DNA of 64,000 nucleotides from assembly GCA_963790095.1 (NCBI GenBank), contig CAWBNO010000006.1, positions 62,001 through 126,000 on the forward strand, written 5' to 3'. Under the pieces are notes generated by a model. It was given only the letters and a program-made list of their open reading frames with translations, ran no database searches and was not told where the DNA came from. This document shows positions 36,972 to 45,555 of the stretch, piece by piece; the first letter of the stretch is position 1, and every line of letters begins with the position of its first letter. The stretch comes from JAAXQD01 sp963790095 (GTDB lineage Bacteria; Desulfobacterota; Desulfobacteria; Desulfobacterales; UBA11574). Made by a program: the position numbers and the translations under genes.

Positions 36972-37688
36972 ATGCTTAAAATAACTGCTCCAGATAAAAC
37001 CCCGAAAATGTTTAGCGCTTTTCTTTTGACGGCACTACTCCTTGTGTCGGCATGTGCAAACAATGCCGTTGTCAAAGAAAGGCCTCCCATGCTGTTGGAT
37101 GTTAAAAAAATCCTGATTTTCCCTTTTGAGGATATGGCCGGCGTGTACGGACAAAATGTTGATGCCCGCTGTCCGGTCTGCGGCAAGGTTTTTATGACCG
37201 GCCCGGTACCTGAAAGCGCCACCCGAATCCTGACGGATCAGGTGTTCATTTTACTGGAAGCGCAAAAAGATTTTGAACTCATACCCGCCAGCCAGGCCCG
37301 AGGCGTTATGTCAGGCTTGCAGGCAAAAAATAATAATAGTATGTCTGAACCGGATTTGTGGCTTGAAACAGGACGCAATCTGGATGCCGATGCCGTAATC
37401 GTCGGGCATCTTTATCGTTTCAGGGAGCGCATCGGCACGCAATATTCCGTCGAGGTTCCCGCCTCTGTGGCATTTGATATCCACCTTATCGGTGTAAAGA
37501 ATGGGCGTTTGTTGTGGAGCGGTAAATTTGACGAAACCCAGCAGTCACTGTTTGAAGATCTTTATCAGCTGGGTACCTTTTTACGCAGACGGGGCCGGTG
37601 GATTACGGCAAAGGAACTTGCCGTATCCGGTCTTGAAGGTATCCTTGATACCTTTCCCGCTTCAGCCAAGGATTTAAAGAATCAATAG
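36972..37688 (+). CDS. Putative lipoprotein with a CxxC pair, within the his cluster
   Basis: A 238-residue protein of unknown function. The N-terminus carries a lipobox LVSAC (lipidated Cys28) after a hydrophobic core, so it is probably membrane-attached in the periplasm. The mature region has a CPVCG pair (Cys67, Cys70), a KILIFPFEDMAG strand and an ATRILTDQVFILLEAQ helix. A later GRNLDADAVIVGHLYRFRER block resembles the nucleotide-free fold of CsgG/LpoB-like lipoproteins. Its position between hisB (61-nt gap) and hisA (4-nt gap) implies shared transcription, but no role in histidine synthesis is evident. Confidence 0.7.
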   Translation: MLKITAPDKTPKMFSAFLLTALLLVSACANNAVVKERPPMLLDVKKILIFPFEDMAGVYGQNVDARCPVCGKVFMTGPVPESATRILTDQVFILLEAQKDFELIPASQARGVMSGLQAKNNNSMSEPDLWLETGRNLDADAVIVGHLYRFRERIGTQYSVEVPASVAFDIHLIGVKNGRLLWSGKFDETQQSLFEDLYQLGTFLRRRGRWITAKELAVSGLEGILDTFPASAKDLKNQ

Positions 37689-37692
37689 AACT

Positions 37693-38424
37693 ATGGATGT
37701 TATACCCGCAGTCGATATAAAAAATGGAAAATGTGTGCGGCTTTTTCAGGGGAAAATGGAATCGGAGACCATTTTTTCCGATGATCCCGCTGCCATGGCG
37801 AAGAGATGGGCGGATGAAGGTGCTGAAATTATTCATGTCGTCGATCTCGACGGAGCCATTGAAAAAAGTCCTCAAAATCTCGAATCAATAACAAAAATCA
37901 TTAATAGTGTCGATGCCCATATACAGGTAGGGGGGGGAATCCGGAACCAAAGCACCATCAGGATGTTTCTCGAAATCGGCGTTAAAAGGGTTATTATCGG
38001 GACTGAAGCCATTCGAAACCCAAAACTCGTCAAGGATGCATGCAAAGAATTTCCCGGACAAATTGTTGTAGGGATCGATGCTAGAAACGGAATGGTTGCC
38101 ATTGAAGGATGGACAAAGACAACGCAGATAAAAGCTGTCGATCTTGCAATCCAATTCGAAGACAGCGGCGTCGCCGCCATCAATTTTACGGATATTCACA
38201 GGGATGGGATGGAGACCGGACCGAACATTGAGGAAACCCGGAGATTGGCCGAAGCCGTTAACATACCGGTGGTCGCTTCAGGCGGCATTTCTTCCATAGA
38301 AGATATTCGAAACCTAATACCATTAGAATCCGTCGGAGTTGTCGGCGTTATTACCGGCAGGGCGCTCTACAGCGGCACCTTGAACCTTAGGGAAGCCATC
38401 GAGGTTCTGAAAAAACGAAAATAA
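37693..38424 (+). CDS. hisA: ProFAR isomerase (HisA)
   Basis: Amadori isomerisation of 5'-ProFAR to PRFAR in histidine synthesis. The (beta/alpha)8 barrel of 243 residues starts MDVIPAVDIKNGKCVRLFQG, with the catalytic Asp8 in AVDIKNG. The opposite-side Asp is in VVDLDGA or the NFTDIHRDGM region. The phosphate-binding glycines are VGGGIR and ASGGISS. hisF, hisH and hisI are not in the window. Confidence 0.94.
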   Translation: MDVIPAVDIKNGKCVRLFQGKMESETIFSDDPAAMAKRWADEGAEIIHVVDLDGAIEKSPQNLESITKIINSVDAHIQVGGGIRNQSTIRMFLEIGVKRVIIGTEAIRNPKLVKDACKEFPGQIVVGIDARNGMVAIEGWTKTTQIKAVDLAIQFEDSGVAAINFTDIHRDGMETGPNIEETRRLAEAVNIPVVASGGISSIEDIRNLIPLESVGVVGVITGRALYSGTLNLREAIEVLKKRK

Positions 38425-38670
38425 CGCGTCCGGCCAATAGGGGCATTTGAAAGGCAACACCAAAGGGATACCCCACAAGATTTTGAAGTGAAAATTACCC
38501 CGCCTGTTGGAAATTGTGGAGATCCCGATTCATCGAGGCCCCATGGAATGCATTTTCAATTTATATTCCATCGGGGTGAAACCCATCGGTCTTTTCTGTT
38601 TATCCGGGGTGTTAATTCCGCCTTGCACGGCGAAAGGGAGGTCCAAGGGACTAGTTAAAAGACTAATTTC

Positions 38671-38699
38671 TTGACAAAACAAAATTTAATAGTTACTAT
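38671..38699 (+). promoter_or_regulatory. Putative sigma-70 promoter for dnaG-rpoD
   Basis: TTGACA (38671-38676), a 17-nt spacer and TACTAT (38694-38699). It is the best promoter match in the 556-nt gap after hisA. The leader would be about 275 nt and passes a remnant of the palindromic repeat. Confidence 0.55.
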
Positions 38700-38770
38700 T
38701 TCAGGTTAAAATATTAAGGGTTTATTCGATGCGGTTCAGTGGAAAGTTATTCTCGCTTAATCCGTGAACA

Positions 38771-38815
38771 TATTCGATGCTTTGGCTCACAAAGACTTTT
38801 TAGAAATTCTTTAGA
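38771..38815. repeat. Degenerate end fragment of the palindromic element
   Basis: TATTCGATGCTTTGGCTCAC followed by AAAGACTTTTTAGAAATTC resembles the right end of copies A and C (CTCGATGTCGCTCACAAAAGACTTTTT). The left half is missing. The rest of 38425-38980 shows no gene. Confidence 0.45.
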
Positions 38816-38980
38816 AATTGGCTTTTCAATGAAAATCGTCCCTGGAAAAGATAAAGATCTTCAAATATATCAACCTGAGTTCATATTTAACGTTTTTAGG
38901 CTTCATCCTGTTTAAGTCCTCCCATCATTATTAGTTCCGGATTTGTCAGTCATTCCATTCATTGATGGAGGTTGGTCTTT

Positions 38981-40765
38981 TTGTCAGTTTATATTCCTGA
39001 AGATAAAGTTTTAGAAATTAAAAATGCGGCGGATATTGTGGAGGTCGTTTCGGATGTCGTATATCTGAAAAAGGCCGGAAAAAACTTTGTTGGACTCTGT
39101 CCTTTTCATTCGGAAAAAACCCCTTCTTTTACCGTAAGCCCTCAAAAACAGATCTTTTATTGCTTTGGTTGTGCCACTGGCGGAAATGTTTTTAGTTTTA
39201 TTATGAAGCGCGATGGTATCTTATTTCCCGATGCTGCGTTGATGCTCGCCAGAAAATATGGAATTCAAATTCCCACTCGAACTCTGTCTCCAGAACAAAA
39301 AAAACGGATCAACGAAAAGGAAACCTTGCTCTCTGTAAATAGACAAGCGATGGATTTTTTTCATAAAGAACTAATTAGAAGTCCTTCGGGAAAGCACGCC
39401 ATGGCATATTTAGAGAAACGGGGACTGAGCAGAAATACCATCGATACCTTTTGTATTGGATATGCCAAGGACGGCTGGAATCATTTGTTAAACTATTTTT
39501 CCCAAAAGGGTATACCGCCACGTACGCTTGAAAAGTCCGGATTGATTGTTCAAAGGAAAAACCAAGACGGTTTTTACGATCGTTTTAGGGGACGTATAAT
39601 ATTTCCGATTTTCGAGTCAAATTCCCAGGTAATTGGATTCGGAGGACGGGTTCTGGATGATTCCCTTCCAAAATATCTTAACTCGCCGGAAACAGGATTA
39701 TATAACAAAAGTCGCTCGTTGTACGGTCTGAATTTGGCCAAATTAAAATGTAGAGAGCATGAAACGGTTTACATTGTTGAGGGCTATTTTGATCTGTTGG
39801 CCCTTCATCAGCATGGCATTCAGAATTCCGTCGCCACGTTAGGGACATCGATTACAGCTGAGCATGTTCAGATTCTTAGAGGATTTATCGGAAAGGATGG
39901 CAGGGTCATTCTTGTCTTTGATTCAGACGATGCAGGTATCAAGGCGGCCAAAAGAAGCATCGCGGTATTTGACAAAGGATATATTAATGCTAAAATTCTT
40001 GTTTTACCTGAGGGATATGATCCGGATTCATATCTATTCGAGTTCGGAATAGACGCGTTTATAAATCTTGTTTCCCAGGCCCAGGGTATCATCCCTTTTC
40101 TTATGAATTCTGCTGTTAAGAAGTACGGTCTTTCCAATGAAGGAAAAATCCGTGTGATTTCAGAGCTCAAAGAACCTCTGGCGTCTGTTAATGATAAGGT
40201 AGCAAGATCTTTATACATCAAGGATCTTGCCGAGTGTATCGGCATCGATGAATCTGCTGTTCTGGAAAGGGTTCGAGAAACATCGGTCCGGAAGGGTGTC
40301 CCTTTTATGGATCAAGGAATGGTTCTGAAAAGCAAGTGGGACAGGATGGAACGGCAGATCATCACAATGATGCTGGAATTTCCACAAATATTATCAGAAA
40401 TCGCCGAGGGTAATATACTCGACCATTTTGAAGACCACAATTTAAGGTCCATTGGTCAAACGATCCTGAAGAACAAAGACCGCTCTGAAATGCGCGTGTC
40501 TGATCTGATAGATTTAATTGAAAATAAAGCTCAAAAGAACATGGTGTCCTCTCTGGCGATCGGAGAAGATATTTGGGATTATGAAGCATGCCTTGGGATC
40601 ATAACCCGGTTTGAGTCCATAAGGAATAAAAATAAAAATTTGTTGATGGAGAAGATAAAAGAAGCAGAAGCGAAAAATGATACTGAATTGCTTTTGAAGT
40701 TGTTGAAAAAAAAACAAAAGATGGCAGTGCTCGCTGAAAAAAAGAAGATGGCGCTGTTAAAATAA
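38981..40765 (+). CDS. dnaG: DNA primase
   Basis: Synthesises RNA primers at the replication fork. The 594-residue protein has the N-terminal CHC2 zinc ribbon (CPFHSEKTPSF and IFYCFGCATGG), the TOPRIM catalytic domain (VYIVEGYFDLLALHQHG, with LVFDSDDAG further on), and a C-terminal helicase-interaction region. A TTG start at 38981 (MSVYIPEDKVLEI) lies 9 nt after GGAGG and is preferred. A TTG at 38972 directly abuts the Shine-Dalgarno sequence. It is in operon with rpoD. Confidence 0.95.
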   Translation: MSVYIPEDKVLEIKNAADIVEVVSDVVYLKKAGKNFVGLCPFHSEKTPSFTVSPQKQIFYCFGCATGGNVFSFIMKRDGILFPDAALMLARKYGIQIPTRTLSPEQKKRINEKETLLSVNRQAMDFFHKELIRSPSGKHAMAYLEKRGLSRNTIDTFCIGYAKDGWNHLLNYFSQKGIPPRTLEKSGLIVQRKNQDGFYDRFRGRIIFPIFESNSQVIGFGGRVLDDSLPKYLNSPETGLYNKSRSLYGLNLAKLKCREHETVYIVEGYFDLLALHQHGIQNSVATLGTSITAEHVQILRGFIGKDGRVILVFDSDDAGIKAAKRSIAVFDKGYINAKILVLPEGYDPDSYLFEFGIDAFINLVSQAQGIIPFLMNSAVKKYGLSNEGKIRVISELKEPLASVNDKVARSLYIKDLAECIGIDESAVLERVRETSVRKGVPFMDQGMVLKSKWDRMERQIITMMLEFPQILSEIAEGNILDHFEDHNLRSIGQTILKNKDRSEMRVSDLIDLIENKAQKNMVSSLAIGEDIWDYEACLGIITRFESIRNKNKNLLMEKIKEAEAKNDTELLLKLLKKKQKMAVLAEKKKMALLK

Positions 40766-40804
40766 AAAAAGTAACTCATTGGTGTTTAAGGGAGGCTCAG
40801 ATTT

Positions 40805-42568
40805 ATGGCAAAAAAAGCCGCTAAAAAAACGAAAAAAAGAAAAAAAATCACCCCGAAAACTCTAGAGAAGCTGATTTCAAAAGGAAAACAAAAGGGTTTT
40901 TTAACCTATGATGAAATTAACAAGGCACTTCCTGAGGACATGTTTTCACTGGAGCAAATTGATGAAACGCTCATCATGTTTAACGAACTCAACATTGAAA
41001 TCATCGACGAGAAAAAGAACAAGCTTCCCGCCGTAAAAAAGGTGAAACTTTCGGACACGTCTGCCCCTGATTTTGGGTCGGTAACGGACCCCGTTAAAAT
41101 GTATTTACGAGAGATGGGATTGGTGACCCTCCTAAGCAGAGAAGGTGAGGTTGTCATCGCCAAAGAGATCGAAGCCGGTGAACGGGAAGTATTAAGGGCG
41201 TTAATAGACACCAACATAGGTGTAAATTGCATTTTGGATCTTGGGAATCAAATTGAAAACGGAGAATTGCGACTCAAACAGGTGTTAAGAGATGTCCGGG
41301 AAATGGACGATGAGGAGACCTATGTAGATGAAGCGCTCCAGATCGAAAATTTATTAACAACAATACATACTATTCAGACGGTTCATGAAGAAAACGAGGT
41401 GTTCAGAGAAAAACTTTTTTTATCCAAGCTCAATCCCGATGAACAGCGTCGTATCCGAAGATGTGTCACTCGAAGAAACAAAAAGATTTTCGAACTGCTC
41501 AAAGATTGGCGTTTTGAAAATGTCGTGTTGGATAAAATTGAGAAACTGATCCGAGAGCATATCGAATGGTTCGACTCCAGAAACAAAATGATACTTATGT
41601 GCGCAGATAAGCTGAACACTTCCGTTAAAGATCTTCGTGCCAATCTCACAACCCAAAAAAAGTTCTCTACCTGGATCAGTCACCGTTGTGATTTGACAAA
41701 AGACGAGATCCATCTGCTTTTTACCGAGTTCAAGAGAATCAAAGATCAGATTTTAGAACAAGAATATGTGATTAAGGCGAGAAGTCGCGCCTTAAAAAGG
41801 ATAATGTCCAACGTTGATGAGGGGCGATATATCGCAAAAATTGCCAAGGGTGAACTGACCAAGGCCAATCTGCGCCTTGTGGTCAGTATCGCCAAAAAAT
41901 ATACCAACAGAGGGCTCCAGTTTTTAGATTTGATTCAGGAAGGGAATATCGGCCTTATGAAAGCGGTCGATAAATTTGAATATCGGCGTGGATATAAATT
42001 CAGCACGTATGCCACCTGGTGGATACGACAGGCCATTACAAGGGCCATTGCAGATCAGGCAAGGACCATTCGGATTCCGGTTCACATGATCGAAACCATC
42101 AATAAGCTTATTCGTACATCCAGGTACCTTGTACAGGAGCTTGGAAGAGAACCGACCCCTGAGGAGATCGCTGAAAAAATGGAGGTCCCTTTGGTTAAGG
42201 TGCGAAAAGTCTTAAAAATTGCAAGAGAACCAATTTCTTTGGAGACCCCCATCGGGGAAGAAGAGGATAGTCATTTAGGTGATTTCATCGAAGACAAGAA
42301 ATTTATGTTACCTTCAGATGCTGCTGTCAGTCTTAATCTTGCCGAACAGACCCGAAAAGTTCTTGCAACATTGACCCCGCGGGAGGAAAAGGTGTTGCGC
42401 ATGCGGTTTGGGATCGGCGAAAAGGCTGACCATACCCTGGAAGAAGTGGGGCAGGATTTTACGGTAACCCGTGAAAGGATCCGGCAGATAGAAGCAAAGG
42501 CGTTGAGAAAACTAAGACACCCCACCCGAAGCCGGAAACTAAAAAGTTTTATCGAACAGACCCAATGA
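40805..42568 (+). CDS. rpoD: RNA polymerase primary sigma factor (RpoD, sigma-70)
   Basis: The housekeeping sigma factor, 587 residues. It has an N-terminal lysine-rich leader and region 1.1 (LEKLISKGKQKGFLTYDEI), region 1.2 (DPVKMYLREMGLVTLLSREGE), and a non-conserved insert. Region 2 (ANLRLVVSIAKKYTNRGLQF, FEYRRGYKFSTYATWWIRQA), region 3, and region 4 helix-turn-helix (TLEEVGQDFTVTRERIRQIE) follow. GGGAGG lies 8 nt upstream of the ATG. The dnaG-rpoD pairing is the conserved macromolecular-synthesis arrangement; rpsU is not adjacent here. Confidence 0.97.
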   Translation: MAKKAAKKTKKRKKITPKTLEKLISKGKQKGFLTYDEINKALPEDMFSLEQIDETLIMFNELNIEIIDEKKNKLPAVKKVKLSDTSAPDFGSVTDPVKMYLREMGLVTLLSREGEVVIAKEIEAGEREVLRALIDTNIGVNCILDLGNQIENGELRLKQVLRDVREMDDEETYVDEALQIENLLTTIHTIQTVHEENEVFREKLFLSKLNPDEQRRIRRCVTRRNKKIFELLKDWRFENVVLDKIEKLIREHIEWFDSRNKMILMCADKLNTSVKDLRANLTTQKKFSTWISHRCDLTKDEIHLLFTEFKRIKDQILEQEYVIKARSRALKRIMSNVDEGRYIAKIAKGELTKANLRLVVSIAKKYTNRGLQFLDLIQEGNIGLMKAVDKFEYRRGYKFSTYATWWIRQAITRAIADQARTIRIPVHMIETINKLIRTSRYLVQELGREPTPEEIAEKMEVPLVKVRKVLKIAREPISLETPIGEEEDSHLGDFIEDKKFMLPSDAAVSLNLAEQTRKVLATLTPREEKVLRMRFGIGEKADHTLEEVGQDFTVTRERIRQIEAKALRKLRHPTRSRKLKSFIEQTQ

Positions 42569-42619
42569 TTTTGCAATGTTGCATTGGGAAAATGTCGTTC
42601 AGATGCTGGCGATAAGAAC

Positions 42620-42648
42620 TTGACAAAATAAGCTTATGGGGGTAGGTA
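42620..42648 (+). promoter_or_regulatory. Putative promoter of the CAU tRNA
   Basis: TTGACA (42620-42625), a 17-nt spacer and TAGGTA (42643-42648). It ends 22 nt before the tRNA. Confidence 0.45.
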
Positions 42649-42670
42649 AACTACTCTTGCATTGATTTTT

Positions 42671-42743
42671 GGGCCCATAGCTCAGCTGGCAGAGCCACCG
42701 GCTCATAACCGGTCGGTCCCTGGTTCGAATCCAGGTGGGCCCA
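42671..42743 (+). tRNA. tRNA with CAU anticodon (elongator Met, possibly lysidine-type Ile2)
   Basis: A 73-nt cloverleaf. Acceptor GGGCCCA pairs with TGGGCCC. The D arm is GCTC..GAGC, the anticodon stem is ACCGG/CCGGT with loop CTCATAA (anticodon CAT), and the T arm has GGTTCGAATCC. The discriminator is A and no CCA is encoded. It lacks the C1-A72 mismatch of initiator tRNA, since position 1 pairs G-C. Distinguishing Met from Ile2 needs a model-based classifier. Confidence 0.9.
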
Positions 42744-42917
42744 TCAGATTGTCGACAAAAAGGAGCAGGTCCAGCCCGCTCGACACCTTCTTGTAAGTAT
42801 AGAATGTGCTCTTGCATATTCTATTGACCCGTAAGCCGTGTTGATCCTGCCCCTTACGCTGCATATCCTTTACGGGATCACTCATGAGATGTGGAAACTA
42901 AAGGTTGTAAAGAAATT

Positions 42918-42951
42918 AAGGCGTGGTTATAAAAATAACCACGCCTTTTTT
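42918..42951 (+). terminator. Strong intrinsic terminator after the CAU tRNA
   Basis: AAGGCGTGGTTAT (42918-42930) pairs perfectly with ATAACCACGCCTT (42935-42947) around AAAA, followed by TTTT. The stem also gives a T-rich flank in the opposite direction. The stretch 42744-42917 between the tRNA and this hairpin holds no gene. Confidence 0.9.
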
Positions 42952-43033
42952 GCGAAATTCAGACGACCGACGTTTATCCGAATCTTGAATAAAATATAGG
43001 TGTTATTTCATCGAATAGAATGGGTGAATAATT

Positions 43034-44152
43034 ATGGAAGCGACGATCGGTGATATCATCAAGGCGATGGAAATCATCGCGCCAACCTGGTTGGCAGAAG
43101 AATGGGACAATGTGGGGCTGCAGGTTGGACAAAAGAACTGGCCGGTCCGGACCGTCTGGGTTGCCCTGGATCCTACACCTCAGGTGGTGGGGGATGCATG
43201 TAGAAACGGTGTCGACCTTTTAATCACACACCACCCCCTGATATTTCATCCTTTAAAATCCATTCAGCCTGACACGCCGGAAGGATCCATCATTCAAACG
43301 GCCCTCCAGGCACAGATGGCAATATTTTCAGCCCACACCAACTTTGACAATGCAAACGATGGGTTGAACGACGCCTTGGCACGCCGGATTGGGCTCGACG
43401 ACCTGAAGGTTTTGAGGAAATTCGGAAAAGATGAAACGTATAAACTGGTTGTGTATGTGCCGGTGGGGCATGAGAAGGGTATTTTGGGAGCACTTTTTGA
43501 TACCAATGCCGGCCAAATCGGTTCCTATACCAGCTGCTCTTTCAGAAGCAACGGTAAAGGCACTTTTAAGCCCGAAACTTCATCAAAGCCTTTTTCCGGA
43601 AAAATCGGTGAAATTTCCCATGTGGATGAGGTGAGAATCGAAACACTTGTTCGAAAAAATGATTTAGGTAGAATTGTCGAACACATCCGGGAACACCATC
43701 CCTATGAGACCATGGCCTACGATATTTATCCGCTATTTACATCTGAAAACATACACGGTACCGGACGAATCGGCATGCTGGATAAAAAAATGGACATCCT
43801 TTCTTTGGCGTCGGTCATCAAGAAAAAATTGGGGCTTAACTCCGTAAAAGTCGCTGGAAATCACGAATTGGAAGTAAAAACGGCAGCTGTGTGTACCGGC
43901 AGCGGTTCCAGCTTACTGAACGACTTTATCGCCTCTGGAGCGCAGGTTTATATAAGTGGAGATTTAGGGTATCACGCGGCAAGGACCGTAGAAGCGGCCA
44001 ACTTAGGACTCATCGATATCGGGCATTTTGCATCAGAGCATCTCATCGTTGATGTGCTGACAAATCGGCTTAAAAAGGTTTTGCCTGAAACCGGAATAGA
44101 GGTAACGGTTGAAGCATATAGACTTGAAAATGACCCTTTTTTAATATTATAA
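43034..44152 (+). CDS. Nif3-like dinuclear metal centre protein with inserted PII/CutA-like domain
   Basis: A 372-residue YbgI/YqfO-type protein. The N-terminal half-domain has WLAEEWDNVGLQVG, LLITHHPLIFHPLKSI (metal-binding His pair) and SAHTNFDNANDGLND. A CutA-like insert follows (about 133-235, beginning YKLVVYVPVGHEKGIL). The C-terminal half-domain has ISGDLGYHAARTVEAANLGLIDIGHFASEH with the remaining metal ligands. The biochemical function is unsettled; it is often annotated as GTP cyclohydrolase I type 2. The neighbouring zinc-ribbon gene and rnpB form a commonly seen arrangement. Confidence 0.9.
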   Translation: MEATIGDIIKAMEIIAPTWLAEEWDNVGLQVGQKNWPVRTVWVALDPTPQVVGDACRNGVDLLITHHPLIFHPLKSIQPDTPEGSIIQTALQAQMAIFSAHTNFDNANDGLNDALARRIGLDDLKVLRKFGKDETYKLVVYVPVGHEKGILGALFDTNAGQIGSYTSCSFRSNGKGTFKPETSSKPFSGKIGEISHVDEVRIETLVRKNDLGRIVEHIREHHPYETMAYDIYPLFTSENIHGTGRIGMLDKKMDILSLASVIKKKLGLNSVKVAGNHELEVKTAAVCTGSGSSLLNDFIASGAQVYISGDLGYHAARTVEAANLGLIDIGHFASEHLIVDVLTNRLKKVLPETGIEVTVEAYRLENDPFLIL

Positions 44153-44357
44153 TAGAAGCGAACTCAAAATAGCCGATTACGCCCGATGGGAATGGGCAGG
44201 CCAACGAAAATCGCATCATACCGGTAGGTTGTGAGGATTTTAAGACAGTAGGGAACCCATCCTTTGGGCGTTAGTGAGATGGCGTATAAATCAATGCCTG
44301 GACCAAATAACCGTTAGGGCATACTAATTCCATGGTTTACCTATCGATTAATTAAAG

Positions 44358-45083
44358 ATGAATGGACAAAGCGATATGAGAGAACAGATAGAAGATCTTG
44401 TAAAACTGCAGCAGATCGAGTCGGAAACCGTCCAGATTAAATCGGCTTTAAATGATGTGCCTAAAAGGCTTGATGATCTTGATTCCGAAGTCAAGAATTT
44501 TGAACAAACCATCGAAGAGCAAGAACGCATTATCAATGAGCTGAAAAAGCAGTATCGAGACCATGAATCTAATATACAATTAAACCTTGAAAAAGAACAG
44601 AAGATCCAGGTTAAATTGCGATCTGTAAAGAACAACAAGGAATACCAGGCCTTGTTAAAAGAGGTCGAGGATGTACGGGGGAAAAATTCGAAAATTGAAG
44701 ATCAAATGATAGAACTCCTGGATCGAATGGATAAAACGGAGAAAATAATCGCGGCGAAAAAGGATGAATATATAACTATTTTTGAGCGTGCAAAATGTGA
44801 AAAAGAAAACATCAAAAAGAACGCGGAAGCCAGAAAGAAAAGGCTTACTGAACTCGACATGGAAACCGCGGAAGTTACCAGATTGGTTGATCCTAAATTC
44901 CTGAGAAGATACTCGATCATAAAAGAACAGGATCCAGGTGGAGTTGCAGTCGTTCCTGTAAAAGACGCTGTATGTCATGGATGCAATGTTAATATCCCTC
45001 CACAATTGTATAACGAACTATTTCGGTGTGACAGTTTGAGGTTTTGCCCCAACTGTCAGAGGATTATATATATTAAAAACTAA
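44358..45083 (+). CDS. Coiled-coil C4 zinc-ribbon protein (zf-RING_7 family)
   Basis: A 241-residue protein. Residues about 1-180 are a long charged coiled coil (EQIEDLVKLQQIESE, EEQERIINELKKQ, LRSVKNNKEYQALLKEVED). The last 50 form a C4 zinc ribbon (VCHGCNVNIPP and RFCPNCQRIIY). The family resembles CdsZ and is suspected to bind nucleic acid or act as a scaffold, but the role is not established. The stop lies 7 nt before the 5' end of rnpB, so the RNase P RNA promoter must lie inside this coding sequence or upstream of it. The gap before it (44153-44357) shows nothing clear. Confidence 0.85.
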   Translation: MNGQSDMREQIEDLVKLQQIESETVQIKSALNDVPKRLDDLDSEVKNFEQTIEEQERIINELKKQYRDHESNIQLNLEKEQKIQVKLRSVKNNKEYQALLKEVEDVRGKNSKIEDQMIELLDRMDKTEKIIAAKKDEYITIFERAKCEKENIKKNAEARKKRLTELDMETAEVTRLVDPKFLRRYSIIKEQDPGGVAVVPVKDAVCHGCNVNIPPQLYNELFRCDSLRFCPNCQRIIYIKN

Positions 45084-45090
45084 TAATTAC

Positions 45091-45469
45091 GGTCCAAGTC
45101 GTCCAGACGATCGCTGGATCCAATCAGTGACCCAGAGGAAAGTCCGAACACCATAGGGCAGGGTGCTCCATAACGTGGAGTCACGGTAACGTGAAGGAAA
45201 GTGCAACAGAAAATATACCGCCCTGCATTCAGCAGGGTAAGGGTGAAAAGGTGCGGTAAGAGCGCACCAGTTCTTCGGGTGACCGGAGAAGCTTTGTAAA
45301 CCCCACCCGGTGCAAGACCAAATAGGGGAGTGTTTGAGAATGGCCCGTTCAAGCTCCCGGGTAGGTCGCAAGAGGTGCCGGGCAACCGGCATCCATAGAT
45401 GAATGATCGTCATCCGGCTGAGGGCAACCTTATCCGGTTACAGAATTCGGCTTACGGACGGCTTGGACC
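45091..45469 (+). ncRNA. rnpB: RNase P RNA, bacterial type A
   Basis: The catalytic RNA that matures tRNA 5' ends, about 379 nt. Conserved elements are GAGGAAAGTCCGAACACC (CR-I, P4 5' strand), a CAGAAAATATACCGCC block, GGTAAGAGCGCACC, GCAAGACCAAATAGG, and CATAGATGAATGATCGTC with ACAGAATTCGGCTTA (P4 3' strand). P1 is formed by GGTCCAAGtCGTCC at the 5' end with GGACGGCTTGGACC at the 3' end (ending 45469), which fixes both boundaries. Confidence 0.96.
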
Positions 45470-45555
45470 GTATCAAATTTTACAGGCGTTACCAGGTTAT
45501 CGCCAAAAAAAATCGCAGGGCGGTTTCCTGAACCCAAAAGGAGATGATGTAGATA

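Noticed and set aside
42703..42885. Minus-strand frames across the CAU tRNA
   Set aside because: Explained by the tRNA and its flank.
45080..45413. Minus-strand frames across rnpB
   Set aside because: Explained by conserved RNase P RNA structure and sequence.
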